Shown here in pieces: positions 45,779 through 55,429 of a stretch of DNA of 64,000 nucleotides. Source of the DNA: an uncultured Salinisphaerales bacterium (GTDB taxonomy: Bacteria; Pseudomonadota; Gammaproteobacteria; Nevskiales; CAJXLF01). The stretch lies in assembly GCA_913055805.1 (NCBI GenBank), contig CAJXLF010000002.1:1-64000 (forward strand). The letters run 5' to 3'. Below the pieces are notes generated by a model that made no database searches, was not told where the DNA came from, and worked only from the letters and a program-made list of their open reading frames with translations. Position 1 is the first letter of the stretch, and every line of letters starts with the position of its first letter. A program made the position numbers and the translations under genes.

Positions 45779-46659
45779 GAATTCGCATCCAGCAATGCGA
45801 GTAGTCGGTCTTTCATCTCGGTACAGCGCTGCCAGTGGCGTTGCGCCTCCAGGGTAGTTTTGTCAGCAGAGCTGGCAAAAGAACGGGCACGTTGACCCGC
45901 CTTCATCACATAATGAAACAGCCTGAGATAACCGAGATGTTGATAAATGTAATGATTCTGGGTGCTGGCCAGATAGGCTTCCCAGAAGGCATCAGTGTTG
46001 AGTTCATTGAAATGTGATGTGCCGACGAAAAACTGCCCCATCATTCGATTACGACGGAAGGCCCCCACGTCTATCAACCTGAGAGCACCCTGCTGATCAT
46101 AGACAAAGTTATTACGGGCAATGTCGAAATAATCCAGGCTGCGCTGCAAAACCGGCGGCTCCAGCACCGCATAGAGCTGCCGCGCCTTGCGTGCCTGCTG
46201 CACATCCAGCAGCTTATGTCGCACCAGCGACTTGAGATTGTGGCGGTATTCCAGTCGATAACGAATTTTGGAAATAGGTGAAAAGCGATACTGATGTAAA
46301 CGCGCCATCACCTCACCAAGATCCCGGCTGAATTTTTCAGAACTCACTTTGGGGAAATCCCCCTCAATGAACTCCAGTAACAGGCTATGGTCATCCGCCC
46401 ACAGCATCCTGGGAATAAAGGCCTCGCCCTGGATCGGCTTGATAATCCGCAGCATTTCCCTGATTCGGGCATTGCCACTAGGCACATATAGAAGTTTGTA
46501 CTGCCGGCCGTCTGGCGTCGTCAACTTGCGAACTGAAGGCCTTCTGAGCGAAGGCTGCACATGCTCGCTTTTCTTGCGCAGGTACTCGAGATCAAGAAAT
46601 TCACTCTCGAACTCGTCACCTACTATTTTTCTCCACCCGCCAAATGGTATATCAATCAT
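45775..46659 (-). CDS. WaaP/Kdo-kinase-like sugar kinase (tandem copy 1)
   Basis: A 294-aa paralogue of the next gene. Same plan: N-lobe LTTPDGRQYKLLYVP, LLLEFIEGDFP hinge, catalytic loop SLDYFDIARNNFVY (D179, N184) and metal loop LIDVGA (D197). Sequence divergence between the two is large, so they probably have different acceptors. It follows kpsC by 33 bases, linking it to the Kdo linker or the LPS core. Confidence 0.7.
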   Translation of the reverse strand: MIDIPFGGWRKIVGDEFESEFLDLEYLRKKSEHVQPSLRRPSVRKLTTPDGRQYKLLYVPSGNARIREMLRIIKPIQGEAFIPRMLWADDHSLLLEFIEGDFPKVSSEKFSRDLGEVMARLHQYRFSPISKIRYRLEYRHNLKSLVRHKLLDVQQARKARQLYAVLEPPVLQRSLDYFDIARNNFVYDQQGALRLIDVGAFRRNRMMGQFFVGTSHFNELNTDAFWEAYLASTQNHYIYQHLGYLRLFHYVMKAGQRARSFASSADKTTLEAQRHWQRCTEMKDRLLALLDANS

Positions 46660-46692
46660 GCAAATACAAATCCGTTTCTCTCATAAAGCTGG

Positions 46693-48801
46693 CTAAGAGT
46701 ACCTGACTATATTAGCCAGTTGCCGAAGCTTGATCGCGCCTCGCTTAAGTACGGTCATTCCCGGCCTGTTCGTGGCACTACCCTGCCGTTTTCGCGCGGC
46801 AAGTACATCAATGGCACTTTCGGTACTCATAAAGTTCCCTGAAGGCCAATGATAATATCTAGGATAGTCAATCAGCACGCCCGCAACCAGTTCATCAATA
46901 ACCAATTTTCTTGTCCGCCTGGGCTGACGAACGTGATCATTCGTCAAACCCCAGCCGGCATAGAAGGGACTGCCATAGGTTGTCACCGGCATTCCGCGCA
47001 ACAATGCTTCGAACCCGGTTAATGAAGTCAAAGTATGGACTTCATCCGCCCAGGCCAGGCATTGCAGAATATCGATATCAGCCACATAGGCGTCACAGAT
47101 GTTTTCAAGATCCGCCACACTGCTTTTACGTTTTCGGTTGCCTGACTCCACGTCCGGATGAGGTTTAAACAGGATAAATGCCTCAGGGTTTTCTTCCCTG
47201 ACCCGGCGAAGCAGGGTCAGGTTGTCCTGGATATCTCCGCCTCCCCTCAGCACCGAAGCATCATCCTCAACCTGTCCCGGCACGAGAATTTTTTTCCTCT
47301 GGCCGGTGGATTCCGGTCCGCGGAAGCGGGAATCAAGCTCCCTTAATAACGCGGCATCGCCCCCAAGGTTGTACTTGCTGATCCCTCGGGACACAATTCG
47401 CTCCCGTATAAGGGCCGCACGTTGCAGCTTCACTTCATCAAAGTCTGCATGCTGCAGCAAACTCTCCAGTTGGCTCGGCCGAGCGGGGTCGTAATAAATG
47501 CCCCCATCGTCAACCACCAGTGAAATGGGCGTCACGAAATCCGAACCAAGTCCGACCGAGCGCAAAAATCCGTCCTCGACCCTGAGCAGCTTTATTTGTT
47601 TCTCGGCACAGTATTCACCCAGATCGCTCGCCTCACGGCTCGACCAGACCACCAGCTTGTCTTCGTGACTTAACCCCTGCTCTTCGGCTTGAGCCAGGTC
47701 GTTACAGAAGCGGATGTCCACATCCGGGCCCTGCAGAAAGGCGCGAATGATGTAGCGCTTCCAATAGCGGAAGCCCAGGCAGAAGTATCGCCCCCGGTTT
47801 CCGTTCAACTGCAGCGAAAAAAAATCGAGAAACTCGTCCAGTTCGCAGGGCCGCCCGGTTACAGGATTGTAATAACGCGCATAACGCAGGTAGGCGGCGG
47901 CAAATACCTCATCCAGAGAACGGACGATACCGCGCCGCTCACAGCTGACACGGTCATCGGTCAAACCCCAGCCTGCGTAGTAAGGCATGCCATGACAGGT
48001 CACGGGTTTGCCCAGCATGAGCGCCTCGAAACCCAGCTGGGAAGTCACAACATGTACATGTTCCATCTGTTCGATCAGGCCCAGGGGATTCATGTCATCA
48101 GCGAGAACTCGCACGCGTTCAGGCAAACTGTTCAGGTCAAAATGCCCGCGCCGTCGCCCCGCCACTACCTGAGGATGTACCTTCAGGTATATGGTTGACT
48201 CCGGATGCTCCAACAGGGCGCACTCCAGCATATGATGGAAGCTGTGTTCATCCGCCAGACCATGCTTGATGGACAAGTCGCCGAATGTCTGGTCAACCAC
48301 CAGCACCTTGGGACCCGCGGGTAACTCCGGTGCCGCCGGTGCATGGTTGTATTTGCTGATTCTGAGCCGGGTTATCCGCTCTCTCAGCGCTCTTGCCAAC
48401 TCCAGCGTCTGCTCATCAAAGCCACCCTCGACAATCAGTTTTTCCAAACGGGAAGGCCGGGTAGCATCGTAATAGATACCCAGATCGTCACAGACTATTG
48501 AAAGGGTTTTGCCCCAGCGGCCCTGCAGCCCGAGAGAACGTATCCAGCCATCTTCCAGGCGAATAAACGGTAATCCACGCCGCCTGGCAAAAGACTCGGC
48601 GAATCTGGATTTCCCCCGATACCCCCAGCCCAGAACGGCATCCAGCTTCCTCAAAGATGGGTGTAACGGCAAATAGTGGGGCGTAACCCCGCCTAACAAG
48701 CCCGACAGGTTGGATTTAAAACGAATGCCCAGTGAAAAGCTGCCGATAGCTGTTGAGCTATCGGCTGGATTATTCTTGGATTGGATTTGTTCCAGCAGCA
48801 T
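46693..48801 (-). CDS. kpsC: Capsule beta-Kdo transferase KpsC
   Basis: A dual-module glycosyltransferase of 702 aa that extends the poly-Kdo linker on phosphatidylglycerol for group 2 capsules. Two homologous halves are visible. Each has an IRLEDGWIRSLGL / LRVEDGFLRSVGL motif, then DDLGIYYDATRPSRLE / DDGGIYYDPARPSQLE, and later a YAGWGLT(D/N)D motif with TSLTGFEALLRG. Length matches KpsC/LpsZ. It lies in the same block as kpsDETM. Confidence 0.93.
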   Translation of the reverse strand: MLLEQIQSKNNPADSSTAIGSFSLGIRFKSNLSGLLGGVTPHYLPLHPSLRKLDAVLGWGYRGKSRFAESFARRRGLPFIRLEDGWIRSLGLQGRWGKTLSIVCDDLGIYYDATRPSRLEKLIVEGGFDEQTLELARALRERITRLRISKYNHAPAAPELPAGPKVLVVDQTFGDLSIKHGLADEHSFHHMLECALLEHPESTIYLKVHPQVVAGRRRGHFDLNSLPERVRVLADDMNPLGLIEQMEHVHVVTSQLGFEALMLGKPVTCHGMPYYAGWGLTDDRVSCERRGIVRSLDEVFAAAYLRYARYYNPVTGRPCELDEFLDFFSLQLNGNRGRYFCLGFRYWKRYIIRAFLQGPDVDIRFCNDLAQAEEQGLSHEDKLVVWSSREASDLGEYCAEKQIKLLRVEDGFLRSVGLGSDFVTPISLVVDDGGIYYDPARPSQLESLLQHADFDEVKLQRAALIRERIVSRGISKYNLGGDAALLRELDSRFRGPESTGQRKKILVPGQVEDDASVLRGGGDIQDNLTLLRRVREENPEAFILFKPHPDVESGNRKRKSSVADLENICDAYVADIDILQCLAWADEVHTLTSLTGFEALLRGMPVTTYGSPFYAGWGLTNDHVRQPRRTRKLVIDELVAGVLIDYPRYYHWPSGNFMSTESAIDVLAARKRQGSATNRPGMTVLKRGAIKLRQLANIVRYS

Positions 48802-48804
48802 CAG

Positions 48805-49695
48805 TTACTTCAAAGGCTTCAGGAGCTTTCGAATACGTTTTTTAATGCTTGTCTTTCGCGGATGATCCGGTTTTATGCGCTGCAGGACTTGCTGCCGGGA
48901 GCGCTGAAAGTATTCCTCATCAGCCAAGCTGAAATTCAGCTGCATGGCATCATTGACTACGCGATCTTTATCAACGAATCCTATAAATTTCTGGCGCCTG
49001 TCTCTCGCAGGCTTTTTTTCGTAGTAGATTTTTTCAAAGCCCGCATCTTTCATCCAATGGACAACACAGGCTTCGCTGGGGCCTGTCCAATTGGTGCAGG
49101 CGCCATCCAGTTCGTCTTCAAGATAGAAAAAAGAGTACGGCAACGCAGGATCGATTTTGGCAACATGGGTTTCAACACAGATCATGTCCCTGCAGACTGG
49201 GCGAATCCGGTCGAACGCCAGTAATGGGTGGCGTAAGTGATATAAGACACCATAGAAAAAGACGATATCAAACTGCCCAACTTCTTCGGGCTTCAGCTCG
49301 TATACCGTAAGGCGTTGTCGCTCTACATTAGAGGCAAAGAAAGTCTTTAGCTCCTGAAAGACCCGATTCTTGATTTCGCCCTTGCCTTTAAGCCGACCTG
49401 GTGGGCCCGCATATCCCCAGTCATAGTCTTCAACATCTTCAACATCAACGGCCAGGACCCGCTTAGCCCCCAGTCTCTCTGCATTAAAGGAGTGGACTCC
49501 ATCCAGAGCGCCAATATCCAGCACATTCTTGCCAGGGAAATCTGTGTCACTCAGGCCCAGATATTCAAATTCGTCGGTCCAGTCGGTCTGCCCCGGTGTA
49601 TGTATATCCGTGTTCAGCCAGATTTTGTGATAATGCGGCAGGTTTTTGCCCAGAAATTGCTGGCACTGCCGATCATCAGGGTTGTAATTCGGCAT
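48805..49695 (-). CDS. SAM-dependent methyltransferase, capsule-linked
   Basis: A 296-aa class I methyltransferase with motif I in VLDIGALDGVHSFNAERLGA (about 59-78), an acidic motif II (LAVDVEDVEDYDW) and FFYGVLYHLRHPLLAFDRI, reminiscent of the CmoB/DUF1698 group. The target is unknown; lodged between kpsC and kpsD with gaps of only 3 and 13 bases, it probably methylates the glycan or caps its end. Confidence 0.75.
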   Translation of the reverse strand: MPNYNPDDRQCQQFLGKNLPHYHKIWLNTDIHTPGQTDWTDEFEYLGLSDTDFPGKNVLDIGALDGVHSFNAERLGAKRVLAVDVEDVEDYDWGYAGPPGRLKGKGEIKNRVFQELKTFFASNVERQRLTVYELKPEEVGQFDIVFFYGVLYHLRHPLLAFDRIRPVCRDMICVETHVAKIDPALPYSFFYLEDELDGACTNWTGPSEACVVHWMKDAGFEKIYYEKKPARDRRQKFIGFVDKDRVVNDAMQLNFSLADEEYFQRSRQQVLQRIKPDHPRKTSIKKRIRKLLKPLK

Positions 49696-49708
49696 CAGGT
49701 ACGAGCCT

Positions 49709-51418
49709 TTAGATTCTTAGTATTACGCCTGCCGACACGGCAATCTGGTAGATAACCTCAACAAGATCCTTGGTGAACTGGAAGGTCTTGAAGTCCACTT
49801 CGGGCATGATCAGGATCTCATCACCGGCTACCAACGGTCCGCTGTTATTAAACAGGGCATTGGCCTGGTACTGCTCGACCGAACCGTTCTGGTGCATGAT
49901 CAGCACACGCGACTTGTTGGCCTTCTGACTGAAACCGCCCGCCTTGTCGATGTAGTCTTCCGGACTCAGGTTGTTTTCATAGATGAAGGCACTGGGGAAA
50001 TATACTTCGCCGTGCACACTGACCAAGTTGCTCTTCTTGGGCACACGAATGCGGTCGCCATCCTCCAGCGAAACATCCATCTTGTCCGCCGTCTGTGCCA
50101 GAACGACTTGTCCGCGCGGCTGTACCTTCTTGGCCCGTTCAACAAACTGCAAGACCAACTGGGCTTCCTGCGTCCGCAACCCTGCTTCACCCAGAGTTTC
50201 CGAGCGTGCGGATAACACATTGTTTTCCAATGCCCGGAGCGATTGTTCCAGCATGAACTTCTGGCGTTCAGCCAGACTCTTGCGGTAGAGCTGGATGTTA
50301 TCGACATCGGATTGTGGGCTTTTCTGAATCTTTCTGACCAGGTCGCCCAGCTTGGCGCCATAAGGAAGAACATACTCGGCCAGCCCCAGATGCTCGCCTT
50401 CGACCTGGACGATGATCGTACCGACCGTCTTGTCCGCCAGCACAGTGACCTCGTCGCCGGATTGCAGATCGATGGCGTCCGCCTGATCGATGGAGAAATA
50501 TTCGACGTTGCGTTCTGCACCCTGATTACGGGTGACCCGCACATGCGTGGCATTGGGCAATACCCCCACAATGTCCAGCGCTTCATGCAGAGGTAAATCC
50601 CGGGAGACGAACTCCAATCGATATGGGTTCTTGACCAGGCCTGTAAAATTAGCCGTGTTCTTGAGTGGCGCCACAAACAGGGTATCGCCATCGCGAAACT
50701 GGATATTGGGCATACGGCCATTAAGCAGGAAGTCGTACAGATTTACCTGCTGATGAACCCGGCCGCCTCTTAACAGGCGTACATCCAGGTAACTGCCCCG
50801 CTCTGCCGCTATACCCCCGGCCTTATCAAGAAAATGCAGGGCAGAATCGCCGGAAAAGCCTTCATAAAGCCCCGGGCTTTTCACGTTGCCACTGACGAAT
50901 ACCTTGACCTGCTGAGCGGCCGCCAGGCTGGCGTAGATACCCACGTTTTCACGGTAAATGGACTTGATGCGGTCCTCGACGACCCGGTTCAGATCCTCGT
51001 TTCGCACGTTTTGCACATTGATGGGGCCCACACGCGGCACAAAAATATTGCCCTGGACATCAACAGTAAGCGGCGCTTCGAATTCGAAGGCGCCCCATAA
51101 CTTCAAGACAATCGTATCGCCAACATTGATCAGATAGTTGGGATTGAAACCGGTAAAACTCTTGCCAGCGAACTTGCCATCGAACAGCCACTCGCCGAAT
51201 ACCCCTGCCCGATCCGGCTTGGTTTGGACGACCTGGGGTTGTTCTGCCTGGTTGGGAGGCAAATTCCGTTCCTGCGCGCTGATATCCAGATCATTCGGGC
51301 GCTGAATTTCAGTTTGCAGTGGTGGCAGTCTGGACTCGAATTCAGTTTGGGCCATCAAAGGGCAGGTAACCACCAGCAAAACAGACAGGAAAACCCATTG
51401 AAACAGTCGCTTAATCAC
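49709..51418 (-). CDS. kpsD: Capsule export outer-membrane/periplasmic protein KpsD
   Basis: A Wza-like polysaccharide export (OPX) protein, 569 aa, with a signal peptide (1-23, ending PLMA). The poly-export domain is marked by NPNYLINVGDTIVLKLWG and the following FVPRVGPINVQNV, then several SLBB domains with repeated DGDRIRVPK and GDEVTV motifs. It forms the periplasm and outer-membrane conduit with KpsE. The start is GTG 51418 with a GAGG ribosome site, overlapping kpsE by eight bases. Confidence 0.92.
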   Translation of the reverse strand: MIKRLFQWVFLSVLLVVTCPLMAQTEFESRLPPLQTEIQRPNDLDISAQERNLPPNQAEQPQVVQTKPDRAGVFGEWLFDGKFAGKSFTGFNPNYLINVGDTIVLKLWGAFEFEAPLTVDVQGNIFVPRVGPINVQNVRNEDLNRVVEDRIKSIYRENVGIYASLAAAQQVKVFVSGNVKSPGLYEGFSGDSALHFLDKAGGIAAERGSYLDVRLLRGGRVHQQVNLYDFLLNGRMPNIQFRDGDTLFVAPLKNTANFTGLVKNPYRLEFVSRDLPLHEALDIVGVLPNATHVRVTRNQGAERNVEYFSIDQADAIDLQSGDEVTVLADKTVGTIIVQVEGEHLGLAEYVLPYGAKLGDLVRKIQKSPQSDVDNIQLYRKSLAERQKFMLEQSLRALENNVLSARSETLGEAGLRTQEAQLVLQFVERAKKVQPRGQVVLAQTADKMDVSLEDGDRIRVPKKSNLVSVHGEVYFPSAFIYENNLSPEDYIDKAGGFSQKANKSRVLIMHQNGSVEQYQANALFNNSGPLVAGDEILIMPEVDFKTFQFTKDLVEVIYQIAVSAGVILRI

Positions 51419-52511
51419 GATGATCCTCTATCGTGGCAATGGCAAGGCGAGCGATACCATACAGCAAGAGCAGTAGGGCAGCTAAACTACTAAGTATATA
51501 GAAGCGACGTGGATAAAGTGCTTCCTGGGGAAGGTTGGGAGGAGAAATGACTACAAGATATTTAACTTTTTTAGACGCATCTAGCCTGGCGTTCTCTAAC
51601 GATTTAAGCGCTGATTGATAAATACTTAACGCGAACTGCACGTCCTGTTGTGCATCTTGGTAAGCAATCGAGGCCTCGTTTAATGCTTGCACCTCCCTTC
51701 TTCCCTTGCCCGTTTGCCTTTGTCTTTCTGTTGCCAACTGGTTCTCTAATGCACTGATACGGGCTTTTAAGGACACTATTTCCGGAGCCTTAGGGTTGAG
51801 AAAGCTTTGTAATTGCTTTAGTTGAGTTTTTTGTATGGCTAATTCCGATTCCAGAACACCAATAACTTCAGTTAAGGTCGCCGCCTCTGTTTCAGGAGTG
51901 AGTAAATCGTATCTATTCTGGATCTTAATTAGTTCCTGATTTGCCTCGTTGACTCTAGTCTCAGCCTCGCCGACTTGCCACTCCATAAATTTAGTCTGTT
52001 CGCGCCCGAGATTTTGGCCAATTTCGTTAACAAAATCCTCGCTCTTGTGAAGAATATCTTGCGCTATCTGTTGTGCTTCTTCGGGGCTAAACGCTTTGAC
52101 TTTAAGAGTAACTACTGAAGATAGATCTTCGACTTCCACTTCTACAAAATCTTGATAGTAGTCAAAAAAAGATTCCATTGATGCGTTGGGGTCAAGCCGA
52201 GCATAGAAATCAATTGATTTATTTGAGTAATGCGATTTGATATCTAGCTTAGATTGTAGGTGGGTCAACATTCCCATGGACTCAATAAGGTTGCGAATCA
52301 GCATGGAATCGTAGTTCGAAACAGCTGTGCCCGTGACCGCTGCTATAACGCCCAAATCCAGTCCACCGAGATCAGTTTCCTTATCTTTCTGTATGACAAA
52401 TTGCGCCTCACTAACATAGATGTCGGAAGCAAAGAAATATAAGTAAACTCCAACCACTAAAAGAGGTACGGCGAAAAAATAAAGAATGCGATTTTTACGC
52501 AGAGAACTCAT
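51411..52511 (-). CDS. kpsE: Capsule export inner-membrane protein KpsE
   Basis: A polysaccharide co-polymerase/adaptor family protein, 366 aa, with membrane helices near both ends (about 10-28 and 335-355) and a long periplasmic coiled coil (about 160-290). The N-terminal FYFFASDIYVSEAQFVIQ segment is typical. Start ATG 52511 overlaps the kpsT stop by one base; a TTG lies just before it. From here the DNA becomes AT-rich. Confidence 0.92.
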   Translation of the reverse strand: MSSLRKNRILYFFAVPLLVVGVYLYFFASDIYVSEAQFVIQKDKETDLGGLDLGVIAAVTGTAVSNYDSMLIRNLIESMGMLTHLQSKLDIKSHYSNKSIDFYARLDPNASMESFFDYYQDFVEVEVEDLSSVVTLKVKAFSPEEAQQIAQDILHKSEDFVNEIGQNLGREQTKFMEWQVGEAETRVNEANQELIKIQNRYDLLTPETEAATLTEVIGVLESELAIQKTQLKQLQSFLNPKAPEIVSLKARISALENQLATERQRQTGKGRREVQALNEASIAYQDAQQDVQFALSIYQSALKSLENARLDASKKVKYLVVISPPNLPQEALYPRRFYILSSLAALLLLLYGIARLAIATIEDHRD

Positions 52512-53173
52512 CAACCTTCCGCCTTTAAGTAAGTAGATATAGCATCTTTGATGTCATCAAAATAATAAGCCTGCCCATTACGTAGATAAACGCCTACATC
52601 ACATTCATGCTCTTGTAGTTTCATATTGTGGGAAACTAGAATCACAGTCGCTTTACCACGTTTTTCAGAAAAGGCCTTCTGTGCTTTTTGGCGAAATTTT
52701 TGATCGCCAACTGAAATCAATTCATCAATTAAATAATAGTCATATTCAAATGCCATACTTATTGCAAATTTGAGGCGGGCACCCATACCTGATGAATAAC
52801 TGGATATAGGCATATCGAAAAACTCTCCTAGTTCGGAAAATTCTGCGATGTATTCCAACCTATCAGCCATGGTTTTTTTATCGTCCCCATGAACACGGCA
52901 CACAAATTTTGCGTTGTCGCGCCCTGATAATTGCTTAGCGAAGCCTCCAGCCATGCCAAAGGGTGGAGAGATATTCTCATTGTGAAGAATTACTCCGCTA
53001 TTAGGTGTCTCTATGCCACCTATCATTCTGAGTAATGTCGTTTTGCCGGACCCATTCCGCCCTAGGAGACCGATGTTCTTACCCTCTGGAAACTCCATGG
53101 TGACATTGTTGAGGATATATTTCTTACCTTTTAACGTCCTGTAATATTTTGTGACATTCTCCAGCTTAATCAT
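52511..53173 (-). CDS. kpsT: Capsule ABC transporter ATPase KpsT
   Basis: A 220-aa ABC ATPase with Walker A GRNGSGKTTLLR, signature-like SSYSSGMGARLKFAIS and Walker B-like YDYYLIDELISVGD, the degenerate forms characteristic of KpsT. It energises export of the lipid-linked capsule through KpsM. It overlaps kpsM by eight bases. Confidence 0.95.
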   Translation of the reverse strand: MIKLENVTKYYRTLKGKKYILNNVTMEFPEGKNIGLLGRNGSGKTTLLRMIGGIETPNSGVILHNENISPPFGMAGGFAKQLSGRDNAKFVCRVHGDDKKTMADRLEYIAEFSELGEFFDMPISSYSSGMGARLKFAISMAFEYDYYLIDELISVGDQKFRQKAQKAFSEKRGKATVILVSHNMKLQEHECDVGVYLRNGQAYYFDDIKDAISTYLKAEG

Positions 53174-53954
53174 GTGGCCTCATCAATCTGGATAAACTTG
53201 CACGATATGCGGTTAACGCCAATATGGTTGTGCTGATCGTAAAGCCGATCAAATATTCCCAACTGGCAGGAGAATCATAGGTTGGTATGAATGCGTCTTT
53301 AAGAAAATCCAACGCATGTAGTAAAGGGTTCCACAGCAAGTAGATTCGCGCTTCTTCCGGCAGCATCTCAATGGTAAAAAAAACGCCCGATATAAAGTAC
53401 ATGGGCCGTTGAGTTACACGAATAAACTTTCGTGTTTCCTTATAAATTGTTCCACAAACTGCGGCGAGCAGGCCTGCATTAAACGATAAAATACTGAGTA
53501 AAATAAAGATGCCAATGACTTCTAATATATTAGGCATAGGAACTATATAACCAAGCCAAGAACACCCCATTAGAAAAAGCGTAAAAGTCACAACATGGAT
53601 GACTATTTCAATAATGGTCCGAGCGAGAATAGTGTCCAAGGGCTTCACTTGTCTATGATCAAACAAACCCTGGTTTGATTTGATCGCATCCATACATTTA
53701 GTCAACACGTTTCGATAAAGAAAAAAAGGAATAATTCCTAATATTACGAAGACAGGGGCTTCAATATGCCCATAAAACTGTCTCTGACGAATGGTGCTAA
53801 ACATGAAGGACAAAATAGCCACATGTGCTAGTGGCTCCAAAATGGCCCATGCATATCCTAAGTGATATTCTCCGAAACGAGTCTTGAGTTCGCGCATCAT
53901 AAGCGCAAAGACAACACGACGATTTAGCACGAATGAAGCTTTAAAAGTCGTCAT
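53166..53954 (-). CDS. kpsM: Capsule ABC transporter permease KpsM
   Basis: An ABC-2 type permease of 262 aa with six membrane helices and the family stretch LKTRFGEYHLGYAWAILEPLAH near the N-terminus. With KpsT it moves the finished polysaccharide across the inner membrane. Start ATG 53954; the preceding TTG at 53957 is less likely. Confidence 0.95.
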   Translation of the reverse strand: MTTFKASFVLNRRVVFALMMRELKTRFGEYHLGYAWAILEPLAHVAILSFMFSTIRQRQFYGHIEAPVFVILGIIPFFLYRNVLTKCMDAIKSNQGLFDHRQVKPLDTILARTIIEIVIHVVTFTLFLMGCSWLGYIVPMPNILEVIGIFILLSILSFNAGLLAAVCGTIYKETRKFIRVTQRPMYFISGVFFTIEMLPEEARIYLLWNPLLHALDFLKDAFIPTYDSPASWEYLIGFTISTTILALTAYRASLSRLMRPHD

Positions 53955-53996
53955 CAATTTTTCAGCTTTGAATAAAAAGCAACCAATAAAAAAACA

Positions 53997-54596
53997 TTAT
54001 GGACGGAATAACTCTATCCACCCATGCTTCGCCCATGTTTCTAGCAATTCAACCTCTTTTAGTGGCGAATGAGGGCCAGGGCGCACGCACCCTTCATACC
54101 AAGTTTCAGAATTCCAGCCATCAAAGCCAAACGTTTTAATTGAATTAGAACCCCCAAGTTTGAGCAAGAGATGTAATACCATTAAACCTGTAGAGGGTTC
54201 TACTTTCCTCTGTTCATCAGTTGTCGTCTCGTTTAATGTATCAGCTAATTGCTTCCACCACTGAATGGGATAAAAGAAAAGACGACTTTTTGCATCTTCT
54301 CCAAGGCCTTTTCTAAGTTTATGCGTCATCCAAACTACGTAATTTGTCACCTCGAAAAGGTCACTTGTATAGAAGCCTGAAATGGCTATTATCGTGGTCT
54401 TCTTTCCTGAGTTTTCCGGCCTCTCAGGCCCTTGAAGATAGCCAAGGTTCATCCGCACCACAACATCAAAATCGTCTATAGAATTTGAATAATACTTGCT
54501 ATCTGACGCATTGCCGACTACAGCCACGTTCTTTTGCCAAATTAAATCCTGCAACTTTCGTAAATGATCGGCAGAGGAAGTCAAAGCAAAGACCAT
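53997..54596 (-). CDS. GT29 sialyltransferase-like protein
   Basis: A 199-aa protein whose layout matches eukaryote-type sialyltransferases (GT29) in compact form. An L-sialylmotif-like segment (24-50) contains VAVVGNASDS and FDVVVRMN. An S-motif-like segment (about 132-149) contains EPSTGLMVLHLLL followed by FGFDG. A final H176-x4-E181 matches the VS motif. No membrane anchor, so it is cytoplasmic. The donor could be CMP-sialic acid or CMP-Kdo; no sialic acid synthesis genes are in the window. It overlaps the upstream gene by 16 bases. Confidence 0.6.
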   Translation of the reverse strand: MVFALTSSADHLRKLQDLIWQKNVAVVGNASDSKYYSNSIDDFDVVVRMNLGYLQGPERPENSGKKTTIIAISGFYTSDLFEVTNYVVWMTHKLRKGLGEDAKSRLFFYPIQWWKQLADTLNETTTDEQRKVEPSTGLMVLHLLLKLGGSNSIKTFGFDGWNSETWYEGCVRPGPHSPLKEVELLETWAKHGWIELFRP

Positions 54597-55387
54597 CGCG
54601 GCAAATCATCAACCCATGAAAATAATTCAGAAAAAACACCAGAATTACGTTCTGCCCAGCGCATTGCATTCTGAATCTGATGTGGGTGTTCACATACGGG
54701 TATTGGAAAACCGGAAGTTTTTAAAAAACCTTCTATCTTATGGCTATTTCCTTTCAGAGCAACAAATGGCACGTGAGCCTTGCATGCAGCCATTACAGCG
54801 TGGTGCCTACCCGTAACAACCAAAGATGACGTTTTCATAGTGTTAACTAATTGAGACCAATTAACTTTAGACATGTCAATGTAGTTTGATTTTGCCAAAG
54901 GGCCACCTGTAATTTTCACAAAAGATTTAAATTCACTTGAGAAAAAGTCAGTCACCAGTCGCCTGCCCTTTAGATCCTTATAGCTTTCGTTTATATCTAT
55001 TTTCGCTTGCAAAGATAAATCAGGACAGACAACGCTATCGACATTATGATTCAGCAGCAGATCATCGCGACTCATGACCTCACGAACCTGTATCTTATCT
55101 AGCGCTTTCAGTGTTGAGTCATGAGTATGGTTATTCTTTTCCCAAAGTGAATTAATCAGAATACCCGATTTTCCAAGGTTTAAAGCATTGGTAAGGGATG
55201 TCATTTTATCCCGCCAAGGGCGTGATGAGTGATGCATGGAACCCTCACCATTGACTAGTATCAGATCGAAATTCTCATCATCTACTAGCTGCCAATTCAA
55301 TGCTTCCAGGTGGTCCCGAATAACGGAAACTACTGCGGCACAACCACAATGGTAGGCTGAGTGATCCCCTATAAGCTTAACTTTCAT
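54581..55387 (-). CDS. Polysaccharide pyruvyl transferase family protein
   Basis: A 268-aa protein of the pyruvyltransferase fold (CsaB/WcaK type): an early DFDLILVNGEGSMHHSS motif, a central VCPDLSLQ stretch and a late TGRHHAVMAACKAHVPFVALKGNSHKIEGFL region, all typical of PF04230 proteins. It would add ketal-linked pyruvate from phosphoenolpyruvate to a sugar. ATG 55387 gives MKVKLIGDHSAYHCGC, where the early Cys/His and Gly are expected. The frame is open to 55405. Confidence 0.7.
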   Translation of the reverse strand: MKVKLIGDHSAYHCGCAAVVSVIRDHLEALNWQLVDDENFDLILVNGEGSMHHSSRPWRDKMTSLTNALNLGKSGILINSLWEKNNHTHDSTLKALDKIQVREVMSRDDLLLNHNVDSVVCPDLSLQAKIDINESYKDLKGRRLVTDFFSSEFKSFVKITGGPLAKSNYIDMSKVNWSQLVNTMKTSSLVVTGRHHAVMAACKAHVPFVALKGNSHKIEGFLKTSGFPIPVCEHPHQIQNAMRWAERNSGVFSELFSWVDDLPRWSLL

Positions 55388-55429
55388 ACTGCACCTGGTA
55401 GCCACTCACTTAACAACACACTTGCAAGG

